This document shows positions 26,295 to 34,556 of a DNA stretch of 39,625 nt, piece after piece. The notes under the pieces were generated by a model. That model did no database searches, was not told the DNA's origin, and saw nothing but the letters and a program-made list of their open reading frames with translations. Positions within the stretch are counted from its first letter, which is position 1. Every line of letters begins with the position of its first letter. Source of the DNA: Demequinaceae bacterium (GTDB taxonomy: Bacteria > Actinomycetota > Actinomycetes > Actinomycetales > Demequinaceae). Made by a program: the position numbers and the translations under genes. The stretch lies in NCBI GenBank assembly GCA_024643505.1, contig JAHEMW010000004.1, positions 1-39,625 on the forward strand. The letters run 5' to 3'.

Positions 26295-27653
26295 CTATGG
26301 TAGCCGGTTCGTCTGTGCGACCCGCGAGTACCACCTGGCGCTGTCTTTGGGGTGACGTTCGAGCGTCTCGTAGTCCACGTAGACGATTCCGAATCGCTTT
26401 GCGAAGCCGTGCGCCCACTCGAAGTTGTCCATGAGTGACCACGCGAAGTACCCGCGCACGTCGGCGCCACGCTCAATGGCATCGCGCACCGCTGAGAGGT
26501 GACCCTCGAGGTAGGCGACGCGTTCGGCGTCGGCAACTGTTCCGTCGGCACGCAGGACGTCAGGGTACGCAGCGCCATTCTCCGTGATGAACAGCGGCAC
26601 CCGGTATTCGGCTGACAAGCGCGTAAGGAGGTCGGCGATGCCCTGCGGGTACACCTCCCACTGCATGTCGGTAAGCGGCCCGCGAGGCTCAAGAATGGCG
26701 ACGCCCGCGCTTCCCGGGTACGCGGGGCTACCCTCGCTCTCGGCATCGGCCGCAACGCGCATCGGCGAGTAGTAGTTGACCCCGAGCCAGTCAATCGGCT
26801 CGCCGATGATCTCTTCGTCGCCGTCGTGAAGGAATGCCCAATCGGTGATGCCCTGAGTGACATCGATGACGTCTGGCGCGTAGCCACCCCGCAGAATCGG
26901 ATCGAGAAAGATGCGGTTTTGCAGGCCGTCCATGACGCGCGCTGCGTCGCGGTCAGAGTCGTTGTCGACGAGAACGGGGGAGAGGTTGAGTGTGATGCCG
27001 AAGGTTTCGCCGTCTCTCGCGTCGGCGCGCATTGCTCGCGTCGCGAGCCCGTGACCCAACATCAAGTGATGCGCCGCCGCGAGCGATGCGGCGGGATCCT
27101 GACGACCGGGTGCATGCACGCCCGACGCGTAGCCGAGGAACGCGGAGCACCACGGTTCGTTGAGCGTCGACCACATGCTGACGCGGTCGTGGAGAGCCGC
27201 GTGAACGAGTGCCGCGTACTGCGCAAACCGTAGCGCTGTGTCACGCTCGGGCCATCCCCCCTTGTCTTCGAGTGCTTGCGGGAGGTCCCAGTGGTAGAGA
27301 GTCGCAGCTGGGGCGACGCCCCGAGCGAGCAGGTTGTCAACGAGTCGGTCGTAGAACGCGATTCCGGCGGCGTTCGCCGGCCCGGTGCCGTCCGGCTGGA
27401 TCCGAGGCCACGCGATGGAGAATCGGTACGCGTTCAGGCCGAGCGATGCGATCAGGTCTGAGTCTTCGTCGACCCGGTGGTAGTGGTCGGTCGCAACGTC
27501 GCCCGTGTCGCCTCCGACGATCTTTCCTGCAGTGTGGCTGAAGGTGTCCCAAATGGAGGCGCCGCGCCCGCCCGCCTTAACGGCGCCCTCGATCTGGTAG
27601 GACGCGGTCGCCGCACCCCAGACAAATCCTTCGGGAAATGTGCGTTCAGTCAT
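26295..27653 (-). CDS. GH1 beta-glucosidase
   Basis: FPEGFVWGAATASYQIEGAVKAGGRGASIWDTFSH; STLNEPWCSAFLGY (acid/base Glu); PLFITENGAAYPD (nucleophile Glu). Confidence 0.96.
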   Translation of the reverse strand: MTERTFPEGFVWGAATASYQIEGAVKAGGRGASIWDTFSHTAGKIVGGDTGDVATDHYHRVDEDSDLIASLGLNAYRFSIAWPRIQPDGTGPANAAGIAFYDRLVDNLLARGVAPAATLYHWDLPQALEDKGGWPERDTALRFAQYAALVHAALHDRVSMWSTLNEPWCSAFLGYASGVHAPGRQDPAASLAAAHHLMLGHGLATRAMRADARDGETFGITLNLSPVLVDNDSDRDAARVMDGLQNRIFLDPILRGGYAPDVIDVTQGITDWAFLHDGDEEIIGEPIDWLGVNYYSPMRVAADAESEGSPAYPGSAGVAILEPRGPLTDMQWEVYPQGIADLLTRLSAEYRVPLFITENGAAYPDVLRADGTVADAERVAYLEGHLSAVRDAIERGADVRGYFAWSLMDNFEWAHGFAKRFGIVYVDYETLERHPKDSARWYSRVAQTNRLP

Positions 27654-28573
27654 TAGCCCTTCACCGATCCTTGCATGATGCCCGAGACAAGCTGACGGCC
27701 TGCGAAGGCGAACAGCAGGATCAGCGGGATAGTTGCGATGGTCACGCCCGTCATGATGAGCGAGTAGTCCTTGAAGTACGACGCCTGCAGGAGTTGCAGC
27801 GCCACGGGCAGCGTCGGGTTGTCTGAACCGAGCACGATGAACGGCCAGAAGAAGTTGGTCCACGACGCGACGAATGTGAACAGGGCGAGCATTGCGGCTG
27901 CGGGCTTCGCTGCCGGCAGAGCGACGTACCAGAACGTTTTGAACAAGGAGCAGCCGTCGACCCTTGCTGCCTGAATGAGTTCTGCGGGCAGCGCTTCCTC
28001 GAAGTACTGCGTCATCCAGAACACGCCGAACGCCGTCACCATGCCCGGGACAATGACCGCGATGAGTTTCCCGGTCCACCCAATCTCAGACATAAGAATG
28101 AACAGCGGCACCACACCAAGTTGCGTCGGCACCGCCATGGTGGCGATCACGAACACGAGTAGCCCGCGGCGACCTTTGAAGCGCAACTTGGCAAACGCGA
28201 ACCCCGCCAATGTTGCGAAGAACACCACCGACAGGGACGTCACGACGGCGACGATCACGGAGTTGCCGACGGACTGCCAGAACTTGATGTCTGACCCGAG
28301 GACGCGCGAGACGTTCTCGATGAAGTGCCCGCCGGGGATGAGCGAGGGGATCGGATTCTGCGCGATCGTTGGCGCATCCGACGACGACAGCAAGAACGTG
28401 TAATACAGCGGGAAGGCGGCGATCACCAACGTGAAGCCAAGCACGACGTACGTGAGCCAGCGCGGACGCCGGTCCGGGCCGACTCCCGCCGACGAGTCCT
28501 TACGCAGTTGGCGCTCGGCGTACCGTGCGGCGCCCTTGCCAGCAGTTTGGGAGGTCACTCCAACCGAGCTCAC
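27653..28573 (-). CDS. Carbohydrate ABC transporter permease (MalG/CebG type)
   Basis: EEALPAELIQAARVDGCSLFKTFWYVALPAAKPA (EAA loop), several TM helices; GTG start 28573 preceded by a GGAGGAAG Shine-Dalgarno. Confidence 0.94.
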   Translation of the reverse strand: MSSVGVTSQTAGKGAARYAERQLRKDSSAGVGPDRRPRWLTYVVLGFTLVIAAFPLYYTFLLSSSDAPTIAQNPIPSLIPGGHFIENVSRVLGSDIKFWQSVGNSVIVAVVTSLSVVFFATLAGFAFAKLRFKGRRGLLVFVIATMAVPTQLGVVPLFILMSEIGWTGKLIAVIVPGMVTAFGVFWMTQYFEEALPAELIQAARVDGCSLFKTFWYVALPAAKPAAAMLALFTFVASWTNFFWPFIVLGSDNPTLPVALQLLQASYFKDYSLIMTGVTIATIPLILLFAFAGRQLVSGIMQGSVKG

Positions 28574-29556
28574 TTCTTCCTCCTTGGGGTGTGTGCACCC
28601 GTCGCCGCGATTCGTCGCGTGAGGGTGAAGTTGATGATTCCGATGATGATGATGATGAGGAAGAGGATCCACGCGACGGCGGATGCGCGGCCGAAGCTCT
28701 TTTGCGCGCCCCAACCCAGTTCGTAGAGGTACATCGTTGCCGTCATCCACTGACGGTCGGCGCCACCTTGCCCGGTTTGGTCGAACATCCGGGGCTCGTC
28801 GAAGATCTGTAGGCCGCCGATCGTCGACGTAATCACCACGAAGATGACCGTGGGTCTAATCATGGGAACCGTGACGGAGAAGAACTGGCGCATACGTCCG
28901 GCGCCGTCGATAACCGCCTGCTCGAAGAGGTCCTTCGGCACCGCCTGCATCGCCGCGAGCAAGATGAGCGTGTTGTAGCCCGTCCACCTGAAGTCGACCA
29001 TCGTCGCGATCGCGACGTGGCTTGCGAGGACGTCGGCATGCCAGCGGATCGGGCCGACTCCGACGATGTCGAGTACCGCGTTGATCATGCCGGACTGGTC
29101 TGCGAAGAGCTTAGAAAAGATGAGGCCGACGGCGACCGGCGCGACGACGAACGGCAGCAGAACTCCCATGCGCCAGAACGTCTTCGCGCGCAAGTTTGCA
29201 TTGAGCACGGCCGCCAGAAACATCGCGATGATGATCTGGGGCACAGACGACAGCAGGAAGATGCTCATCGTGTTGCGCAGGCCGGTCCAGAAGAGGTCCT
29301 GCTGCAGCACCGTCGTGAAGTTCTCGAACCCGACGAAGTCGCCCTTGCCGCCGATGAGGTTCCAGTCGTGCATCGAGACGTACGCGGTGTAGGCCAGCGG
29401 GAAGAGGCCGACGATCCCGAAGATGATGAAGAAGGGGGAGACGTACGCATATGGCGAGAACTTTGCGTCCCAGCTGCTGAGCCGCATGCGCCATGCGGAC
29501 CGCTCGCGGAATCCTGTGTGACCCGTCTCGCGGGGGTCCTGGGTGATGATTGCCAT
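28570..29556 (-). CDS. Carbohydrate ABC transporter permease (MalF/CebF type)
   Basis: QAVPKDLFEQAVIDGAGRMRQFFSVTVPMIRPTVIFVVITSTIGGLQIFDEPRMF (EAA loop). Confidence 0.94.
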   Translation of the reverse strand: MAIITQDPRETGHTGFRERSAWRMRLSSWDAKFSPYAYVSPFFIIFGIVGLFPLAYTAYVSMHDWNLIGGKGDFVGFENFTTVLQQDLFWTGLRNTMSIFLLSSVPQIIIAMFLAAVLNANLRAKTFWRMGVLLPFVVAPVAVGLIFSKLFADQSGMINAVLDIVGVGPIRWHADVLASHVAIATMVDFRWTGYNTLILLAAMQAVPKDLFEQAVIDGAGRMRQFFSVTVPMIRPTVIFVVITSTIGGLQIFDEPRMFDQTGQGGADRQWMTATMYLYELGWGAQKSFGRASAVAWILFLIIIIIGIINFTLTRRIAATGAHTPRRKK

Positions 29557-29626
29557 GGTGATCCTCGTTGATCGTGAAGGGGGTTTGCGGCGGGCGGTGT
29601 CGGCGCCGAGAGGCGGCGTGGCCCTC

Positions 29627-29670
29627 TCATCCGGCGGCGGGCGTGGGGGTGGGTGCCCGCCGCCGGATGA
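29627..29670 (-). terminator. Large intercistronic stem-loop between binding-protein and permease genes
   Basis: tcatccggcggcgggc-(gtgggggtgggt)-gcccgccgccggatga: perfect 16-bp stem, 12-nt loop, no T-tract. Confidence 0.85.
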
Positions 29671-29682
29671 CCGAGGTGGTGG

Positions 29683-31002
29683 TTAGCCGAGGGCCTTGAC
29701 GGCGTCCTCGAACTTCTTCCACGAGGTGGCGGCGTCGTCGGTGTTGTCGACGTCCACGCGGGTGAGGGCCTGCTGCATCGCGTCATTGATCGCGAAGTAG
29801 TTGGGTCCCTTGAATGGAGCCACGGTCACCGCTGCGGCGCGGCTCGCGAGGATCTCGCCGGTGGGGGCGTCCTGGAAGAACGCGTTCGTCTGCGACTTCA
29901 GCTCGTCGCTCGCGAGTGCCTCAACCTGGCTCGGGAACGTGCCCTTTGCCTTGAACGCCTTCAGCTGCTGCTCCGGAGCGGTGAGCCAGTTCGCGAGAGC
30001 CTTGGCCTCTGCCGGGTGCTCGCTCTGCGTGGGGACGGTGAGGAACGACCCGCCCCAGTTGCCGCCGCCGCCCGGGAAGACATCGGCGATGTCCCAGCCG
30101 GTGACGCCGGCCGCGTTGCCCTCGATGACGCCGAGCATCCATCCGGGGCAGATCATCGTCGCAAACCCATCGTTCTGGAACGCTGCGTTCCAGTCGTCGG
30201 TCCACTGCTGAGCGTGTGCGGACAGGCCGTCGTCAACCGCGGCCTTGAGAACTGAATCGTAGATCGCCTTCACGTCGGGGTTGTCGAGCGCGATGATCGT
30301 GCCATCGTTCTGCTCGTACGGCTGCGCGAGCTGGCCGATCATGCCCTGGTAGGTCGCTCCTGCGGAGTCCATCCATGGGACGCCGGTGCCGGCTTTTGCG
30401 AACTCACGACCGACCTCGAAGTACGTGTCCCACGTCGCGCCAGCGCCACCCAGGAGTGCCGCGACCTCTGTGCGGTCGCTCGGCAGGCCAGCGGCCTCGA
30501 ACAGGTCTCCGCGGTAGCAGATTCCTTCTGGGCCAATGTCCGTGCCGTATCCCATGAGGACGCCGTCCGGGGTGGTCGCCTGGGCGACCTTCCACGGAAG
30601 CCAGCGTCCCTCGACAGACGCGTCGGTCAGGTCGTTGAACTTGTCGGGGTACTGCATGAGTTCAGGCAACCAGTCGACCTCGATGGCTTCGATGTCGGAC
30701 AAACCCGAGCCCGCGGCGAGGCGAGTGTTGAGGTTGTCGCGCGCCTCGTTGGAGGTGGCGGCCTTCTTGTGGTTGACAGTGATGTTCGGGTTGAGATCCA
30801 TGTACTCCTGGATCAGATCGTCATAACCGAACTCGTTGAATGTGGCGACCGTCAGGGTGATCGGCCCGTCATCAGGGGCGGTGCTCGGGTCTCCGGAGCT
30901 GCTCGAGCATCCGGTGGCGGTAAGCGCAACGCCGGCGAGGCCAGCTGTGAGCGCGAGCCACGACTTCTTCGTTGTGTGCACAGCTACTTCTTTCTCTCTC
31001 AT
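29683..31002 (-). CDS. Sugar ABC transporter substrate-binding lipoprotein (CebE type)
   Basis: Signal peptide KKSWLALTAGLAGVALTATGC with lipobox-like Cys; ITLTVATFNEFGYDDLIQEYMDLNPNITVNHKKAATSNEARDNLNTRLAAGSGLSDIEAIE. Start ATG 31002 or GTG 30981, the latter having a better-placed purine-rich Shine-Dalgarno. Confidence 0.93.
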   Translation of the reverse strand: MREKEVAVHTTKKSWLALTAGLAGVALTATGCSSSSGDPSTAPDDGPITLTVATFNEFGYDDLIQEYMDLNPNITVNHKKAATSNEARDNLNTRLAAGSGLSDIEAIEVDWLPELMQYPDKFNDLTDASVEGRWLPWKVAQATTPDGVLMGYGTDIGPEGICYRGDLFEAAGLPSDRTEVAALLGGAGATWDTYFEVGREFAKAGTGVPWMDSAGATYQGMIGQLAQPYEQNDGTIIALDNPDVKAIYDSVLKAAVDDGLSAHAQQWTDDWNAAFQNDGFATMICPGWMLGVIEGNAAGVTGWDIADVFPGGGGNWGGSFLTVPTQSEHPAEAKALANWLTAPEQQLKAFKAKGTFPSQVEALASDELKSQTNAFFQDAPTGEILASRAAAVTVAPFKGPNYFAINDAMQQALTRVDVDNTDDAATSWKKFEDAVKALG

Positions 31003-31108
31003 GCACGGCGGATCCGTGTCCTGTTCGCGAACATGGGGATCACGCCCGCGATCTTTCTCCTGACGACCGCGGGGCCCGTGCGGTGCCACGGGCCTGACGC
31101 CGTCGTCG

Positions 31109-31136
31109 TGAGAGCGCTCTCATGAGAGCGCTCTCA
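31109..31136. promoter_or_regulatory. Twin LacI-family operator: two abutting identical 14-bp palindromes TGAGAGCGCTCTCA
   Basis: TGAGAGCGCTCTCA at 31109-31122 and again at 31123-31136, both perfect palindromes with a central CG; resembles the published Streptomyces CebR box TGGGAGCGCTCCCA. Confidence 0.92.
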
Positions 31137-31137
31137 C

Positions 31138-31166
31138 AGTATGTACCCGTCTCCCGATGGTGTCAA
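31138..31166 (-). promoter_or_regulatory. Sigma70-type promoter of the ceb-like operon
   Basis: Minus strand TTGACA (31166..31161), 17-nt spacer, CATACT (31143..31138); the operators begin 1 nt past the -10. Confidence 0.75.
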
Positions 31167-31245
31167 GCGATGGCACCTCACGCGTCAAAACGTCGCGCCC
31201 GATCGCGGCTAAGGAGCTCGCTGTGGCGGACCGGGCCCGCGCTTG

Positions 31246-32850
31246 CTAGTGCAGCGCGTCGACTGCGGCACGCTCGATCGCGAGGCCGGCGACGTAGTGG
31301 TCGAGGAATGTCGTGTAGCCAGCGACGTCTTCGGGGTCGGGATGCGCGACAGTCAGCGCGGCGCTAGCGAACACGTTGGCGTTGAGGAATTTCACCAGCG
31401 GTGTCTCGCCACCCCGACGTGTGTAGTCCGCCAGCACAGCGATGCCCCACGCGCCGCCCTCGCTCGCGGTGTCGCCCACCGTGACGGGCGTCCCGATCGC
31501 GGCGGCGAGGAGGCGCTGGGCCACGCCTTCGGTCCGGAACATCCCGCCGTGCGCGAACATCGAGTCGAGGTGCACTCCCTCGTTGGCGAGCACCTTCATG
31601 CCGACGCTCAGGGTGCCGAACGCGGCATAGATCTGCGTTCGCATGAAGTTCGCGAGAGTGAGGCGGCTGCCGGGCGTGCGCACGACGAGCGGGCGCCCCT
31701 CCGCGAGGCCCGTGATGGGCTCGCCCGACAGGTAGTTGTATGCCAGCAGACCGCCGCCGTCCGCCTCGCCAGCCAGCGACGCTCGGAACAGCGTCTCGAA
31801 CACGGCATCACCGCCACCGGTGAGGCCCATGGCGGCCGCGAACTCCGTGAAGAGGGCCGCCCAGGTGCCGAGCTCGCTCGCTCCGTTGTTGCAGTGCACC
31901 ATCGCGACTAGGTCGCCCGCCGGCGTCGTGACGATGTCGAGCTCGTCGTGCGCGCTCGCGAGCGGTTTTTCGAGCACGATCATCGCGAAAATCGACGTGC
32001 CCGCGCTGATGTTTCCAGTGCGGGGCGCGATCGCGTTGGTCGCCACCATGCCGGTTCCAGCGTCGCCCTCCGGCGGGCAAACCGGGCTACCCGGTTGCAG
32101 GGTGCCGGTCGGATCTAGCAACGCCGCGCCTGCGGACGTGAGGTGTCCAGCGTCGGCGCCCGCAACGAGCACCTCGGGGAGAAGTGACGCGACATCGAGA
32201 CCGGGCTGACGCGCGGTCACAAGCGCGCCGAAGCCCTCGAGCATCGCCGTGTCGTAGTCGCGAGTCACCGGATCGACGGGGAAAATCCCCGATGCATCGC
32301 CAACCCCAATGACCTTGCGCTCCGTGAGCCGCCAGTGGACGTAACCCGCGAGCGTCGTGATGAAGGCAAGGTGGGGTACGTGTGGCTCGTCGTCGAGGAC
32401 CGCCTGATAAAGGTGCGACGCCGACCATCGGAGCGGGAAGTTGAAGCCGAGCGCGCCCGTGAGTTCGCGTGCCGCGCGTTCCGTCGTGGTGTTTCGCCAC
32501 GTGCGGAAGGGCACAAGGAGGTTGTCCTCGGCGTCGAAGGCGAGATAGCCATGCATCATCGCTGACACGCCGAGCGCCCCAACGCGCGTGAGGTCCACGC
32601 CGAATTCCGACTTCACGTTCAGCAACAACTCGGCGACGCTCGCCTGCACGCCCTCCCACACGGAATCGAGCGAGTAGGTCCACACGCGGTCAACGAACTG
32701 GTTCTCCCAACTGTGGCTTCCCACGGCGATGGGCGCGAAATCCGGTCCAATGAGGCAAGCCTTGATCCGGGTGGACCCGAACTCGATTCCCAGCGACGTG
32801 TGACCCGCCTGAATAGCGGCCGCAATCTCAGCCAATCGCTCGTGCGCCAT
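31246..32850 (-). CDS. FGGY-family carbohydrate kinase (L-ribulokinase/xylulokinase-like)
   Basis: TSLGIEFGSTRIKACLIGPDFAPIAVGSHSWENQ...GDASGIFPVDPVTRDYD...CPPEGDAGTGMVATNAIAPRTGNISAGTSIFAMIVLEK...MFAHGGMFRTEGVAQRLLAAAIGTPVTV; AAGGAG ahead of ATG. Confidence 0.88.
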   Translation of the reverse strand: MAHERLAEIAAAIQAGHTSLGIEFGSTRIKACLIGPDFAPIAVGSHSWENQFVDRVWTYSLDSVWEGVQASVAELLLNVKSEFGVDLTRVGALGVSAMMHGYLAFDAEDNLLVPFRTWRNTTTERAARELTGALGFNFPLRWSASHLYQAVLDDEPHVPHLAFITTLAGYVHWRLTERKVIGVGDASGIFPVDPVTRDYDTAMLEGFGALVTARQPGLDVASLLPEVLVAGADAGHLTSAGAALLDPTGTLQPGSPVCPPEGDAGTGMVATNAIAPRTGNISAGTSIFAMIVLEKPLASAHDELDIVTTPAGDLVAMVHCNNGASELGTWAALFTEFAAAMGLTGGGDAVFETLFRASLAGEADGGGLLAYNYLSGEPITGLAEGRPLVVRTPGSRLTLANFMRTQIYAAFGTLSVGMKVLANEGVHLDSMFAHGGMFRTEGVAQRLLAAAIGTPVTVGDTASEGGAWGIAVLADYTRRGGETPLVKFLNANVFASAALTVAHPDPEDVAGYTTFLDHYVAGLAIERAAVDALH

Positions 32851-32995
32851 CGCTCTGGTTCTCCTTGGTCATTTGCTGGTGCCCACCGTTGGCCTACCGA
32901 GCCAACGCGCGCTTTCAGCCTAGAGCGTCGTCATCACCACTGTGGGTGCAAGAGTCCTGGGTCCGACCTGATGACGGTGGCGGCCGTCACCCGGG

Positions 32996-34381
32996 TCATC
33001 CGACGCCGGCGCTGGCGAGATCCGTCAGTCGTGTCAGCCCTGCCGGCGCGACGTCTTTCAGGCGAGTACGAGCGTCAGCGAGCTCCGGGGAGGCGCGCCA
33101 CGCAGGTGGCGTGCGCGCTGGGTTAAGGCACACGTCATCGGCCCACTCGCGAATGTCTCCTTCGGCCAGAAATCTTGCGGACGATCGCGCTCCTCGCACG
33201 GTCATCTCCGCCCACTGGCTGAGGGAATCGGAATACGGAGTCGGCGCACAGATCTCGTTCTTCGCGTCGTCATCATCGCGCGTCGCCTCGACGTAGCCCG
33301 CGAGTGCGGCGCCGAAACACGGGAAGCCAGCGCGGATCGGCTGCAGGGTGATCGCATCGGCGCCCCACAGTGGGATCACGGGTGGGCGCCGGAGACCGTC
33401 GGCAGCGCAATGGACGACCACTGCGTCGACGGGGATTCGTACCGAACCCCCGTCAAGGACCAGTCGCCCGCGTTCAACGCGCCGCACGTGTCCCTTTCTC
33501 ACCACGTTGTGGACGACGCGTAGCCGCTCCATTTCCCACTGCGCGAGAGTCGGGGTTTTCGCCATGGTGGGCGTCACGCGGCGGTCTATCCGAAGCATGA
33601 TGTCCTGCGCTTCGAGTCGCACGAACAAGTCGTCGAGCGACCGCGCCGCGGCGGCTGCCACCAAGGTGTCGGCGACAAAATTCGTGAATATCACCGGGTC
33701 GGGTTGCACGACGGCGCGATTGAGCATCCAGGGATCGCGAGGACGAACCCATGCGATTGAATCGGGGTCAACTCCATTCGCCATCAGCCAGATGCACGCG
33801 TCCGTGGCCGTCTTGCCCGAGCCGACCACGACGAAGTGTTCGGCCAATTCGCGAGGGCTTGTGAGTGCCCCGACGGGTACGACACGTGCGCCATCGGCGA
33901 CGTCAAACGGCGGAGGGGTGTCGGCGGGGATCGCGGGCGATAGATAGCGTGCGTCCACGATTCGGCATTTCGGACCCACCTCGTAGCGAACCTTTGAGAG
34001 ATCCGAAACGAACGCGCCATGGCCGACGTATTCGCACTCCGGGAAGAACTGCGCGCGCCCCGTACCTAGGAGTTTGTGCCGGACGATGTCGTCGTAGTAC
34101 GCGCAGATCTCGGTGCCCGTCGCGCGCTCGTGCAGCCCTGCCTCCGGCCCCTGTGTTTGGAGCTTTCCGGCTCCGAGCGGTGTCGACGCAACGCCGTAGA
34201 ACGCGGACGCTTGGTGAAGTCGCACGAATGGGTAGGCGTCGAGCCAGTGGCCTCCCGGACTGCCGCGTCGGTCAACGATGGCGATGCGCGCGTCGGAATG
34301 ATCGAGGAGTGCGTCCGCGAACGCGAGGCCGGTAGCCCCCGCGCCAACGACGAGGTAGTCCGCTTCGACAGCGACGTTCAC
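32996..34381 (-). CDS. FAD/NAD(P)-binding oxidoreductase
   Basis: ADYLVVGAGATGLAFADALLDHSDARIAIVDRRGSPGGHW (FAD Rossmann) and EHFVVVGSGKTATDACIWLMANG (second dinucleotide fold). Confidence 0.85.
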   Translation of the reverse strand: MNVAVEADYLVVGAGATGLAFADALLDHSDARIAIVDRRGSPGGHWLDAYPFVRLHQASAFYGVASTPLGAGKLQTQGPEAGLHERATGTEICAYYDDIVRHKLLGTGRAQFFPECEYVGHGAFVSDLSKVRYEVGPKCRIVDARYLSPAIPADTPPPFDVADGARVVPVGALTSPRELAEHFVVVGSGKTATDACIWLMANGVDPDSIAWVRPRDPWMLNRAVVQPDPVIFTNFVADTLVAAAAARSLDDLFVRLEAQDIMLRIDRRVTPTMAKTPTLAQWEMERLRVVHNVVRKGHVRRVERGRLVLDGGSVRIPVDAVVVHCAADGLRRPPVIPLWGADAITLQPIRAGFPCFGAALAGYVEATRDDDDAKNEICAPTPYSDSLSQWAEMTVRGARSSARFLAEGDIREWADDVCLNPARTPPAWRASPELADARTRLKDVAPAGLTRLTDLASAGVG

Positions 34382-34508
34382 GAGCCAAGCAAAGCACGTG
34401 CGGAGCCCCCGTGGGTGCGCGGGTCTTCACTGGGCGCACGGGGAGAACCGGGCGAAATCCCGTTGACTGCGCTAGTGGCGACACGCCGCGCGCACGTGTG
34501 AAACGACA

Positions 34509-34538
34509 GAGGGGCCGCCCCTTCCGGGACGGCCCCTC
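34509..34538 (-). terminator. Stem-loop downstream of glnA1, likely terminator
   Basis: Minus strand GAGGGGCCGTCCC-GGAA-GGGGCGGCCCCTC, 13-bp stem with one G-U pair, followed by tgtcgttt (weak U-tract). Confidence 0.75.
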
Positions 34539-34556
34539 CGCTGCGATCGCTAGGAC

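Noticed and set aside
26289-26300. Palindrome CCATAGCTATGG across the GH1 stop codon
   Set aside because: A 12-bp palindrome is expected several times in 40 kb by chance; unlike the ceb-like operators and with no promoter context.
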